Source of the DNA: Arbacia lixula
Lineage: Eukaryota; Echinodermata; Echinoidea; Arbacioida; Arbaciidae
Assembly (NCBI GenBank): GCA_963669155.1
Contig: OZ022581.1
Coordinates: forward strand, 15,020,335-15,084,334
Direction of reading: 5' to 3'
Length of the DNA: 64,000 nucleotides
Position 1 is the first letter of the stretch. The number at the start of each line of letters is the position of its first letter. Below are positions 1-10,984 of this stretch, piece after piece. The notes beneath the pieces are model-generated. The model was not told the DNA's origin. It was given only the letters and a program-made list of their open reading frames with translations, and did no database searches. The translations under genes were made by a program, and so were the position numbers.

Positions 1-260
1 GTAGGGGAGTCCATTTTGGCATCTGGAGAAGCCGTAGGGGAGTCCATGTTGACATCTGGAGGAGACGAAGGGGCGTCCCCGTTTGGTTCCTTTGTCTCTT
101 CGATGTTCGTTAAGGGTGCATGTTCACCCGCCCCTTCGGTTGCTGAGAACCCCGCAGGCGGAACTTTCGGCGCGAAGACGAACATGTTGGGATCGATGTC
201 TGACACAGGATCCTGTTGGCTCTCTGACTGGCTGTTGCTATAGGGATAGCCCCCTTGTCC
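1..260 (-). CDS. Gene A exon 5 (partial): cytoplasmic tail
   Basis: The reverse strand shows an acceptor (ctccaacag) followed by an open frame starting GQGGYPYSNSQSESQQDP. It joins in phase 0 to the preceding exon. The segment is hydrophilic and rich in Ser, Pro, Asp and Glu. Near the window edge a 36-nt unit repeats and gives repeated peptide segments of the form SPxDxxMDSPTA. No stop codon is reached, so the exon continues beyond the window. Confidence 0.75.
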
Positions 261-3200
261 CTGTTGGAGAAAACATACATATCCAATCAGACATTTTCAG
301 TTACTATTGCATGTAATTACATCACATAACATTGTTCGCAAAGGCGCTAGATTTAGTCAAGAACTAATGGCTATGCTGAAAAATTGTTATGTTTTCTTAT
401 TTCCTTCTATATGAATATTTAGTCAATAATTGTCGAGGCAATACAAAGAACATTAAAAAATTAAGTAAACAAGAATTATATACATCAGATCAAACTTATC
501 TTTTTATAAATAATTGATTCACCAAAACGAGCCTATGAGATATTTAAAACTTACATAACGTAACCTTTTTGATAATGCACTTTTAAAAACAACACGATAT
601 AATTTCTACTAACCAATCAGTTCATTATTTTAGTAAAAGAGTGTCCCTTTTCCTTTATGAGATCGGAACTGCTGAGATTTAAAGAATTAACATAGTTTAA
701 AAGCATTTGTAGTTTCTCCATTACCGTTTTCTCTCAAATATGCAACGATTGTGTAATCATTTGTTTAAAAGACGGGAGAAGATAAATGATTAGAGGCAAA
801 CCAAATCGCAAACGTCACGTTCTTGAGTGAAGCCCACCCCATAATCTCGATCCCCCCCCCCCACACACACACACACACACACCCACCTCATCATGTACAT
901 TTCTACTTGGCCTTTATATATAACATTTTAAGAGCACTGCACCTGTGTGTTGCTGGTATATGTCTTGCTATCGGCATTGTTGCACTGGTAGACATCGGTA
1001 TCGTCCGCCTCTCGTTTCTTCCAAGGGGCTCTGCACTTACAGTTCAGACTGAAGATACAGCACATCACGATCACCAACCCGAAACCGATCGATATCCCGA
1101 TAATTGCACCCGTCGATAGCTCTTCTGAAACTGGTGAAATGACAAATGTTGCACGGAGTGATACCACAATTTCTCATCCAAGGCCTCTAAAATGATTGAT
1201 ATTAAAAGACGCAATGAGGAAATATGAATATGAAAATATTTTGGACTTTTTATGTCAAAGGGCAAATCACATCACGCGTGGTCTCACGTTTGTTTTTTAA
1301 AACAAAACAATCACAAAATAAAACATTTACAGCGAAGGCCCAAATATTTTCATGGGGCGCAATGTATCATAGTGCAATGAAACCCATTTGATCCATAAGC
1401 ATGACAGTTTTGCCGATCCAGTCAATCCAACAATAACCCCCAGCGCAGCTACATGGACCATAGACAGGAAGAACTTGACCAGAAGGCTGCGACCACATCA
1501 CTATACGTCCCTCCAATGGCCCATTGTCCTCTCATCACCTTGACCACGCCCATTGGACTAGTCATGTTGATCATGTTGTAAAAAAGATATCACAAGCAAT
1601 TGGCTGCATACGTAGAGTAAAGTGTTACCTTACAAAAGAAATAATGATAGATCTGTTTTATTCTCTTGTTTTACCACACATTGATTTTTCTTGTACAGTA
1701 TGGGGAAGCTGTGCCCAAACAAATATTTCACGTATCCAACGATTGCAAAACAAATACGCTCGAATGGTTCTTGGCATGGATTTATTCACATCGGCAAGTT
1801 TTCTATTACGCACTTTAAATTGGCAGTCAGTTAAGCAAAGAATCCGGTATCAACAAACGGTACTTGTATTCAAAATTCTCCATGGGCAAGCTCCCCGTTA
1901 CTTAAATACCTTAATACAACGCAGAGATGTTAACTATACAACCCGTTACGCAACCCGCAGCCCGTTATTTGTTCCCACACCTAGAACTGAATACATGAAA
2001 AGATCAATTTGCTATTGTGGTAGTAAACTCTTTAACAGCCTCCCAATCACTGTTCACTGTTGTAATACTCTCACAAAATTTAAATCAGATGTGCGTCGTA
2101 TAAGCTACACCTGGGCACTGCGTTAGGCCGGGGGGGGGGGGGGGGGGGAGGGGGGGGGGGGGTCATTCACTCACTTACACATTTGTGTGACTTTTTTTTT
2201 TTCCTTCTTCAAATGTGTTTTTATGTTAGTCTTTGTTATTGTTATCTTTGATCTTTGTATTAATTGTATTTGAATGTTACATATTTTGTTATGTTTACGT
2301 GACTTGTATCACAGGGCTCCTTTGGAAAGCAGTCCTCGAGACTGAAAGGACTACCCTGTCTAAATAAAACGTGAAATAAATAAAAATAAATAAATAAATG
2401 ACGCCGCCTTGTTTGTATGACATGTTTACATGGCTGCGCCCGTTTCTCACCTGGCACCTCCACATCGCACTCCACCACTGCATCCGTCTGCCCCGCCGGA
2501 CACCCGTCTGTTGACGAGACGACGCTCGCGCTACATTGAGACAGTCTCAGCTCCGTGCCCACACACTCGGGTGACCTCAGCAACGACGACGCCGCCGTCC
2601 CGAAGTCGCCGCTCCACCTCAAGGCGCCGCCGTGATAGCCGACGTCGCGGCAAACGACGTCGGCTTCAGCTTTGCCCCAGTTAGAATCCGCACAGACGGC
2701 ACCCCATGCACCGTCGCGGTAGATCTCCACCCGCCCCTCGTTGTCCGTAGACCCATTCACCAGCCTCAAGTCGTAATCTAGAGAGGGAGACATCAAGACC
2801 ATGAGTGATGATAATCATCGCTATTCATGCAAATTATTATGCGTTGCCCTGCGCTTGAATCATCGGATTGGTAACACCCACAACAAATAAACATAAGTGG
2901 TGCTTAAAGACATGGTGTCCCATTTGCAAAAGTCATGAAACTCGGTAGCAATCAGCAGTATACCTTAACGATACGGTTACGAAATCTCATTCATAGCTTC
3001 ACGAACATTTTCTGGAAAAGCGAAAAACTATTTTTACGTTTGACACGGACCGTTTATAGTCTACATTTGTATTCCTATTGTGCCTGTCAACCATGTACCA
3101 GCGTCTGTTAGTTTGTGGCTCTGCCGAGTGAGGAAGGAAACTGGGCCTGACTCCTGCGTGGGATGATTTTTGTTCCCACTCGGCTATAATAACTATACAC

Positions 3201-6200
3201 CGTCAAAATAAATCGACCCCTACTTTTTCCCCTAAACACCTCTTCCTCACCCCGTGGACATGGTATATTGCACATTATATGTGCCCATATCTCATAGATT
3301 CAGCTTTCGACTTCTGCAAGCTTTTTGTGATAATTAACCCCCTATACACTCCTGCCTTACTATGAAGGTCAATTAAAATCGCTGTTCCTGCAAGTTTCGA
3401 CCTTTACCAATCATTCATGTGATACGAATCTCCACCCGCCCCTTCCCTAAGCAGTTACAGTTCGATATTCCGAAGGTTCGTTATGCCGAAGTTCCGTTTT
3501 TCCGAAGGTCCGTAATTCCGAAACACGTAAATTGCCTACACCTCGATGCTCGTTAGTTCGAAAACGAAAAAGGATTCATTAATCTGAGCATTTGTCGCGT
3601 AACGTTCGGAATAACGAGTGCTTCCCCCCTAAACACCCCTATCTCATCATCCTGGGGCTCACACACAACCCCTGCATTTAATAATGATAATAATAATAAT
3701 ATTCAATTCTTAGAGACGCATAATACCATTCAAATATGCGTGTGAACGTAAAAATTGATTGTGAGAATTTGAAAATAACTAATAATCATCAAACAGACGC
3801 GTCTTTAGTGCTGATTTGAATTGATCAGAGTCTGTGAATGATCTAATGCCTTGGGGAAGTTTATTCCATAATTTGGGTGCCGTATTTGCAAAAGCTCTAT
3901 CACTGAATGTCTTAGATTTTACACGAATTTCAGAGAGGAGATTTTTTTATTGAGAATGAAGATTACGACTAGGCTGGTATCGTTTGATAAGTTCAGTGCC
4001 TGCAAGTTTAGACCTCCATTGTCCACTATAAAGTCGTTCCTGTGATACCAATCTCCACCCCCCCCCCCCCCCCCCTCCCCTAAACACCCCTATCTCACCC
4101 TTAGGCTGACACACAACCCCTGCGTCCATCTCGTGCGTGCAGGCATTCACGTCAGCCTCCTGGTGCGGACAGTCCTGAAGGCGCAGCTCTGTCCCGCTAC
4201 ATCTGACGTCATGGAACCAGACAGGCCCGATGCCGCTGCCAAAAAACGTCTCGTTCGACGTTGACGCCGACTGAGTGCGGTTGCCGAATTCACGGCAGAC
4301 AACAGCGGCGTCGTTGACGTCCCAAACATCGTTACAGACGGTTCCCCACTGCTTGTTGTGAAAGACCTCCACACGACCTTCGTAGCTCCCTCGGCCCCCA
4401 AACAGTCGGATATCTGGAATGAATAGAGAAGTACAACGTGCCGGTTTATCATGGCGCACATTATTTCATCTCGAGAAGGAAACATAACTAGACTTTAGCA
4501 GACATGACAGCGGAAACTATGCGTAACGAATTTCAGCTCACTGCTGATTTAAACAAGTTTCAAACTACTAACACCATTCAAATGCAGTCAAATACACATA
4601 ATGTGCGTTTGAAATTAGAGGATTGAACAACGTTTAAGAGATGTTGATTATATTACTATCAGGCTGTGCATGGCTGGTGTAAAGATCACGTGGTTACTCT
4701 GACACGTGGTACCAATCAACCTATGACGCAGCGACATGACAAGTAGCTGCATGGAGTCTTTCTTGCTATCCTGGACAAGAAGAGACTGGTGCCACACTGC
4801 AGAATTGTACGATCTTTGCTTAATGCTGCTTATTTCCGTCAGCAATTAAAACAGTTGATACCACCCCTAAACAGCATTTAATATAACACAGAACGAATCC
4901 GCCAATAACAGGGAAAAGTCTGTATATCATACAGATTGCGGTATTTCATATTTGCGAATTCCGACTATTTTTTACAAACTGAAAAGAGGATATTTACACT
5001 TTTTGTCATGTCCGGGCAGCAGCGGAACTGCAAATCAAATAATTATACGCACATTCAAACTGCACAGGGCATGAGGACACGGGACAAGTGGCGTAGAAAA
5101 CAGGGGGGGGGGGGGGGGAGGGGGATTCAACTGTCGCCGCGTTATTAGTGGATATACAAAAAATGGTAATGCTAATCTGCATTATCAATAATAGAATAAT
5201 CAATCAAAACAATATGTCATATGTTTTGCAATTATTCAAAAGGTTTCCACTCCAGAAAATTAATGCTTCAAGTTCTATTTCTATTTTGAAAAAAATATAT
5301 ATAATTTAGGCATACACCCAGCAGTAGTAAGGATAGCGTGCTCCATTCTGTTAGTGAATTATACATTAAATTGATGAACTGAAGGATAAAGGGGGAAATC
5401 TATCTTAATTCCTATATCGTTTTGTTTTATGAGAGATAAGTTTTATATGTGACATGCACTTCGCGCAGCAAACATAGACCCAAGAAACGACACAAGGTGG
5501 GTCATTGTATGTGTCAGTAGCTCGTTGTTAGGACTGATGGTGCTTTACATGCTTAGGCCTTGTCAACGGGTACATGTATCACGACAGCTCAGGAAGCCGG
5601 CAACATGTTCGACGCTAGACCCCAAATCAGTCTCTGTTATGGCGTTGCATCCGGAAACTCCTCGGAAACGTTCCTTCGAAGAAACCCGACAAGAATGCAT
5701 CACATGATACGCGGATTGCCATGTTTAGTTAAAATTCCTCTTATATCCTTCAGTTCAAATAAAGCATTATATTTATAGCATGATTATAGCTATTCCCCTA
5801 ATAATGATGGAGATTGGCCATCAGATCTCATAACTAAAATTCCCATACGACTAGCATACCCCCCCCCCCCCGCCGCCCAACTCCCGAAAGCAGATAATGT
5901 GATGACAGTGATCGATAATGCTTCATATCCTCACTATCGCAAGACATTTAGTACCCCCACCCACCTCTACCCCCCCCCCCCACACACACACACATACACA
6001 CCCACCCAATAAGGATCTTGCAGCATACATTATTAGTGTTCGGGTTGTCACAATAAGTGCTTCCAAATCCATTCTTATGAATATCAAAATGAAGAATTAT
6101 TTCCGAACAGAGAGTTTGCCTTTCAGACCCACTCCCGATTTGTGATGAACAGCAAACTTTCCCTCTCCGTCTTTCCCTCTTCGTCTTTCCCTCTTCGTCT

Positions 6201-7580
6201 TTCCCTCTCCGTTTTCCCCTTACCTTTGCCATGTAGCTATGCATGTGCATTGAGCCCATCAAGACAGTGAGTCAAACAAATAATTTTAATTCATGAACTG
6301 TAAGATCAAGTCTAATGGGAAACATAAACTTATGCGCCAATGAAGCGCAAATAACAAACCAATTACAAATAAATACCATAGATTATATCAGTTTGTCTGA
6401 CATAAGTCTATGAGCACGATATTTCTGCCCTACTCTGACAAAAGGAAGCAACTAACAAAAGAGACTTTTCTTGTAAATGAGCAAAATGTGTCTGTCACTT
6501 GCATTGGCATCAGTGCAACACCACGTCATGTTAGATTGAATATCTCGCAGCAAGATGAATATTTCTTGTCCAGATTTTGGCCGTATGTAGGGGATGCTGG
6601 GTACAATCTAAGAATACCAAATCCCAGATTTGAGTGACTTGTCACTTGCTTCCTTTTGTCAGAGTAGGGCAGATTTCCTCTCTCACAGATCTACGCTCAG
6701 CACGGGACACGATGATATCATTGTCACATTCCACTTTTTCTACCATCCTGCACGACACAATCACCAGATGCGAGTGCAAACCAAACAGTATAGATGTGGA
6801 ATTATTATTTATTTAATCCCACAATGAAACCGCACACCACACGATTAACATAATAAAGGGCCTCCCCTCAAACGCATGCATATTGGAGATAATAAATGTT
6901 TTGAGGAAATAACAATTATTGTATAATCCTATAATACAATAAATAAATCTTTTCTTCCTTCCCGTGGAGCTATCCGTGGATTTACATGCAACAAAAGAAA
7001 ACGTGAAGCGATTTTCAGAGCATACGCAGGACGTCGAACTGGTCGATTTACTTGAAGGAAGAAGCGTTTTGCTCATGAAGACCGGCGCAGATCCCAGGAG
7101 AGGAAGTGCTTTTCCTTCCTGAAAACTCTATACTCATGACACTCGAGGAATAGAGGTCGAGCAGTATACATTTCAATGAATATTATGCGGTTTGAGGGCG
7201 GGGGGGGGGGGGGGGGGGAGGGGGGCATCTAGCCAACCGGCGGAGGCAATGTCGTCGAACATTAATTACAATTAAGTGTGGATGCATGTTTGTTGCAGCT
7301 GTCAGTGTCGTATTTTAGAATTACATATTATGTAGTAATACAAACATTTCCAGGACAGCAATATCAATTCTTATCTGAAAAAGATTGGATTTATGTAATT
7401 GCATTCATGTCATTATATCAACTTTCTTGAGTCCTCGTTACAGCCAACACACAGCGAAATGATACAGAGTCACACCACGGAGAAAGGTGACGGAGCATCG
7501 GTGTCTGGGGTACGTGTAGGAACGATATCGATCGCTATTGTCATGATATATTCAGCGGCTAGGCCGTGAATTCCAATTTC

Positions 7581-7651
<71 letters not shown>

Positions 7652-8641
7652 CCCCCCCCCCTCCCTCTCGCTCTCTCTATTTATTTCTCGATCCCTCTAA
7701 TTTATTTCTCGCTCCCTTTTCCTCTCTCCACCCTTCTATCTTCTTCCCTTTCCCGTCTCTATTCCTCCCTCTTGACAAGGAGTGCTTCCACAGGTTGTGA
7801 AGTGCGGGGCGAGAAGAAAAGAGAAGGGTTAAGATCAGGATCGTTGCCCCTTTTTGTTTTAATCATATCTTACTCAAGAAAGTGTTTATATGAAGTCATG
7901 TTTCGACCCAGTGCCATCATAACGTTCATTCATGCGCGCACACAATACAAAGTCCTTCCCCAAACCTAAACAGGACAACATGACGTCCTATCAACACACT
8001 AGGCTGGTATACACATTACAGATGTATGTCTAAATGTACTTCCCTGTAGGGTTGGTGACAATACTCCCACAGTTCGTGGAGGTAATGATCATGACAGTGT
8101 ATGTACAGCTGTATTAAGTGCATTTTACACTCATAGTACAGGGAGATAGATGGAGTTACTTTTGCAGGATGCTTCTACCCCCCCCCCCCCACACACACAC
8201 ACATACACACACCACGTACCACGTACCACCCACCACCACCAACATTCACCACCATCGTTCATTCGCTGCGCCGCCCCAGATCAAGTTCCTCCTTAGCACA
8301 TTTTTATTCTCAGGTCACGCTATACATCACGAGTACCGTATGACTAAGGTTAGTACTGGGTACATTATTGTTCACAGTCTCCACTGTTTACAATAACAAT
8401 AACCTATAAATAGGGAGCTTTAGAAAGAAAGTATAACTCAATCATTGAGCTAAACATGGAGTCCAACTGTTAAACATGACCCACATCAGGCGCATTACAA
8501 TATAGACAACTTATACATAATAATATTAACTTTTCAGAGTGTCAGCAAGTACTTACCCTGGCCGCAGCAGAGTGGTGCGATCAGCCACACGCAGGCTAAC
8601 GCTAGCCCCGGCCGCAAGCCGTGGGTTCCACTTCCCTCCAT
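1..8641 (-). CDS. Gene A: SRCR-domain membrane receptor, two SRCR domains (spliced, 3' end outside window)
   Basis: Predicted type I surface receptor. The coding exons on the minus strand are 8641-8557, 4413-4099, 2777-2451, 1124-943 and 260-1 (open at the edge). The first four exons add to 909 nt, a multiple of three, and every junction keeps frame. The order is signal peptide (residues 1-28), SRCR1 (about 29-133), SRCR2 (about 134-242), transmembrane segment and tail exon (243-303), then a second tail exon. Each SRCR domain has six cysteines (group A pattern) but sits in a single exon, unlike genes B and C. The introns before the tail are phase 1; the one between the two tail exons is phase 0. 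SRCR receptors of this type are generally linked to innate recognition; the ligand cannot be inferred. Upstream exons beyond the signal peptide are not needed. The true stop codon is not in the window. Confidence 0.85.
261..942 (-). other. Gene A intron 4
   Basis: AT-rich intron flanked by a CAG/GTGCAG donor and a ctccaacag acceptor. It contains a composite C(n)-(AC)n microsatellite at about 847-882. No other element was recognised. Confidence 0.6.
943..1124 (-). CDS. Gene A exon 4: transmembrane segment and juxtamembrane tail
   Basis: The acceptor is tttcag and the donor CAG/GTGCAG. The exon enters in phase 1 and completes a Glu codon. It encodes a hydrophobic helix (GAIIGISIGFGLVIVMCCIF), then a basic, Cys-containing stop-transfer stretch (NCKCRAPWKKRE). 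An acidic segment follows with two tyrosines in the contexts DTDVYQCNN and SKTYTSN. These tyrosines are possible phosphorylation sites, but neither is a classic ITIM. Confidence 0.8.
1500..2402 (+). mobile_element. 5'-truncated non-LTR retrotransposon (LINE), reverse transcriptase C-terminus
   Basis: A 200-codon open frame (1524-2126) matches the thumb and C-terminal end of CR1/Jockey-type LINE reverse transcriptases. Recognisable blocks are YSLVLPHIDFSCTVWGS, RIQRLQNKYARMVLG and SKLFNSLP. It is followed by a long poly-G tract (about 2130-2162) and an AT-rich 3' region ending in (TAAA)n-like repeats at 2380-2400, a usual LINE tail. It lies antisense inside gene A intron 3. The left boundary is uncertain and no target-site duplication was found. 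The element is dead because the endonuclease and most of the RT are missing. Confidence 0.8.
2451..2777 (-). CDS. Gene A exon 3: SRCR domain 2, complete in one exon
   Basis: The acceptor is cctctctag and the donor CAG/GTGAGA, phase 1 at both ends. The exon is 327 nt (109 residues). Domain hallmarks run from YDLRLVNG through GRVEIYRDGAWGAVC, ADVVCRDVGYHGG and ECVGTELRLSQC to AVVECD. Six cysteines are present. There is no internal intron at the position where genes B and C are split. Confidence 0.85.
3453..3625 (+). repeat. TTCCGAAGGTTCG-type dispersed repeat, copy 1
   Basis: The copy starts with TTACAGTTCGATATTCCGAA and consists of degenerate repeats of TTCGTTATTCCGAAGG. It then carries a conserved core (AACACGTAAATTGCC and CTCGATGCTCGTTAGT). 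The same terminus and core recur at 14355-14786, 41458-41772 and 55108-55258, so this is an interspersed family. Confidence 0.8.
3665..4030 (-). mobile_element. LINE fragment, RT C-terminal end and 3' tail
   Basis: The reverse strand reads through ELIKRYQPSRNLHS, a stop, KTFSDRAFANTAPKLWNKLP and KSALKTRLFDDY. This is the conserved end of CR1/Jockey-like reverse transcriptase polyproteins. It ends in an (ATT)n tail at about 3680-3705. An in-frame stop and the missing 5' part show it is dead. It lies in the same orientation as gene A, inside intron 2. Confidence 0.75.
4099..4413 (-). CDS. Gene A exon 2: SRCR domain 1, complete in one exon
   Basis: The acceptor is cattccag and the donor AAGG/GTGAGA, phase 1 at both ends. 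The exon is 315 nt (105 residues). Hallmarks are DIRLFGGRG, GRVEVFHNKQWGTVC, AAVVCREFG, RCSGTELRLQDC and DAGVVCQ. Six cysteines fit the group A pattern. Confidence 0.88.
6424..6673. repeat. 250-bp element with perfect 28-bp terminal inverted repeats
   Basis: TCTGCCCTACTCTGACAAAA plus 8 more bases at 6424-6451 is exactly reverse-complemented at 6646-6673. The roughly 195 bp between the arms codes for nothing recognisable. The structure fits a small non-autonomous inverted-repeat element. No clear target duplication was identified. Confidence 0.7.
7585..7646. repeat. (CT)n microsatellite
   Basis: About 30 uninterrupted CT dinucleotides. A short poly-C tract and more degenerate pyrimidine sequence follow, to about 7760. 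Confidence 0.95.
8557..8641 (-). CDS. Gene A exon 1: start codon and signal peptide
   Basis: The reverse strand reads an ATG in a good context (cggccATGG). A short N-region is followed by a hydrophobic core (PGLALACVWLIAPLCC), giving 28 codons. The exon ends in a canonical CAGG/GTAAGT donor in phase 1, as needed by the SRCR1 exon at 4413. At 85 nt it is the same length as the signal exon of gene B. A TATTTATA-like motif lies about 165 nt upstream (8804-8811) but is weak evidence for a promoter. Confidence 0.8.
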
Positions 8642-10984
8642 GGCCGATGCCCGATAGGACGTCCACACTATGATATCTTAGCCACAATGAATTGTAGTGG
8701 CAAGTAACATTCGCTCCCGACAGATTCTGATTGCAATAATAATCTACTGAGAATATAACGGTATGTATTCTATCACTACACGGTACGTGGTACAGACCGA
8801 GACTATAAATACAGAGCACTACTTCCTCAAGTCTAGTCAGTGTACATGTCGCGTAGGTATAATGTACACATACTCGGAGTCGGGATGTTGTTGTTCGCAG
8901 TCACTCTTCCATTCAGACACCCGCGACAATCACAACAATGGGTTTACACTTGTGTCGGCCCATCGAGTCCGAATAAGGGATTTGTTAGATTCATTTTAGT
9001 CTATGTTCGTGAATAGAGAGGGACGTAGAGAGATGTGTGCAGAAAAAAAAAAAACCACGAGAATAGAGAGGGGAAGGAGAAGGGGAGAGGAAGAGAGAGG
9101 GAGGGAGAGGGGGGTGCAGAAAACATACCATACTGAGAGGAGAGAGGGGATAGAGAAAAGGGAGGGGGAGAGAGATCTACGGGGAGAGGCGGGATGCATG
9201 TAAAGACAGACATATTATAATGATTTGAGAGTAGAAAGGTGAGAAGGTGGAAAGGGAAGGGGAGAAAGAGGGACGGGGAGAGGAGTGCAGAAAAACACAT
9301 AAAGTGACAGAGAAGATCGAGAGGGGCAGGAAGGGAGAGAGGGGGAGATGGGGATATAGCGAAATAGTTAGAGATGAAAAGATTAAAGACATTGGATAAG
9401 CTCTTTCGTGACGAAAGTTTCGAGCTTATTTCCCTGAGTTTTGAGTTATCCAGACTTACAAGTGTCTTCAGTCACAGCTTACAAACACGTCCATTCTATT
9501 TCATTTATTCCAGATTCATGAGATGAGCAGTGCAGATGAGCTGTGGATTTGGCAAGCGGCTTTTTTACTTTCAATTAAAATTCATTATTTGAATTATAAT
9601 CTTATATTGAAAAACTGGTGTCTCTCTTTTTAACGCATAGGTAATTATGTATGTGGGGGGGGGGTGTAAGGCAAGAATAGAATATAAACTGATTTCATTC
9701 TTTTTGCTTTTTGCTTTCGAATGATTTGTATATCATTGAGTATGTAAATTTGTTTACAATTGATACTTGTATATCTAGAGTGAAGGCTATGATTTATGTA
9801 ATAATTGTGTTTTAATGAAAACAAATAAAGATTACTGAAAAACATAACAAAACAGCAAAAAAGGTTGTGTGTGTTATTTGTTTAGATAATAATATTCATT
9901 TGAATCCTTTGTCATGTTTTCAAAATCAAGTGTTAGGTCATAATGGATAGATAAATAGATAATGGTTTATTGGGATAAAAACAACAACAACAACAACAGT
10001 ACAAAACAATAACACTTCGCGACTCGCAGCCCGAATTGCGTGTGACTTTACAATGTATGTATAATCATCCATAAACATATATAAACATTAGAATGGGTAA
10101 CGGAGATTCTGTACATTATTATCTATAAACATTAGAATGGGATTTAATATTTGCTATCTACATATGAATGTAATTGTATCTGCATGCATCACATTATTAC
10201 TAACTTAAGAAATATACAAAAAAAAAACTTTTCAAATTATGCACATGCTTTTGGACGGAAATCATTCTTTCAAGATTAAAGGTTAAACAAACATATTTTA
10301 AAGGGTAAACATAGAACAATCAAATAAACTGCCATATTTTATCCTCATTCTCTGATGATGACTATACCTGTAATACATAGAAAATAACATCATAACATAA
10401 AAACAAAACCAAAGAAACGTCCCAAGCCCTACATCAATTATTTTATATACATTGATTTGTTATTAAATCATTAAACATTATATATAATACAGTATGATGG
10501 AAGGACAAAATCAATTTGATCTGAGGATGTCGTAGTAACTCCATGTACCATAATAGTGATTACAGAAGTGCCTGTTTTGGTGACGTATTTGAAAAAATAT
10601 TTTACACAAAGAGGGTATAGCGTACCTCGCAATATGAACAGAGTACCAGGGCGAACTTACTTCAGTTTGAGTTGTACAAGCGCACCAGCTATGGAATAAG
10701 GCTGTATTTCATTCGGTTTGTTCTAAAACTTAGCTCCGGGAGTATGTTGCCGTCTTAAATTTAGTTCATGCTGTGGTGATTGGGGAAGGCAGTTTCTGAG
10801 TAGCATAGTGTTTTTTAAAGGTGTTTTAGCGAATTTCAGACACAATTGTTGTCTTCTGCTGTCTAGTCTCTGTAATTGAAAAGGTAAGAGTGTTCTCGTA
10901 TAAAACATATTGTCTTTCTAGTATAATCCGTATAGCACGTTTCTTGTATTTTCTTTAGGTCAGAAGATGCTTCTGAATAATGCC
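8642..10984. other. Intergenic, gene A start to LINE pseudogene
   Basis: No coding region was recognised. Contents are a strongly purine-rich plus strand at 9003-9375, a short hairpin (AAGCTC...GAGCTT) near 9397-9426, AT-rich sequence, and a short ACA trinucleotide run near 9978-10000. Open frames in 9.0-9.4 kb are compositional artefacts. Confidence 0.6.
9003..9375. repeat. Purine-rich (GA/GGA) tract
   Basis: For about 370 bp the plus strand is almost only A and G (GAGAGGG-type units). Such a strand bias produces Ser/Pro/Leu-rich false open frames on the minus strand. Confidence 0.85.

Larger units (their letters stand above)
2778..4098 (-). other. Gene A intron 2
   Basis: The stretch 2778-3450 shows nothing recognisable apart from AT-rich sequence. 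From 3453 onward it holds a CGAAGG-type repeat, a LINE 3' fragment and, at 4058-4075, a poly-C tract; the first two are listed separately. Confidence 0.6.
4414..8556 (-). other. Gene A intron 1 (4.1 kb)
   Basis: No coding exon with SRCR character was seen on either strand. The intron holds poly-G/C tracts (5103-5125, about 5860-5872, 7198-7225), C(n)-(AC)n composites (about 5971-5995 and 8180-8210), a 28-bp inverted repeat pair (6424-6673) and a long CT microsatellite (7585-7646). Confidence 0.55.

Noticed and set aside
8804..8811. TATAAATA on the plus strand near the gene A start
   Set aside because: No plus-strand gene follows. On the minus strand it reads TATTTATA about 165 nt before the gene A ATG, which is too weak to call as a promoter.
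8996..9392. Overlapping Ser/Pro/Leu-rich frames on the minus strand
   Set aside because: The plus strand is nearly pure purine, so these frames are compositional.
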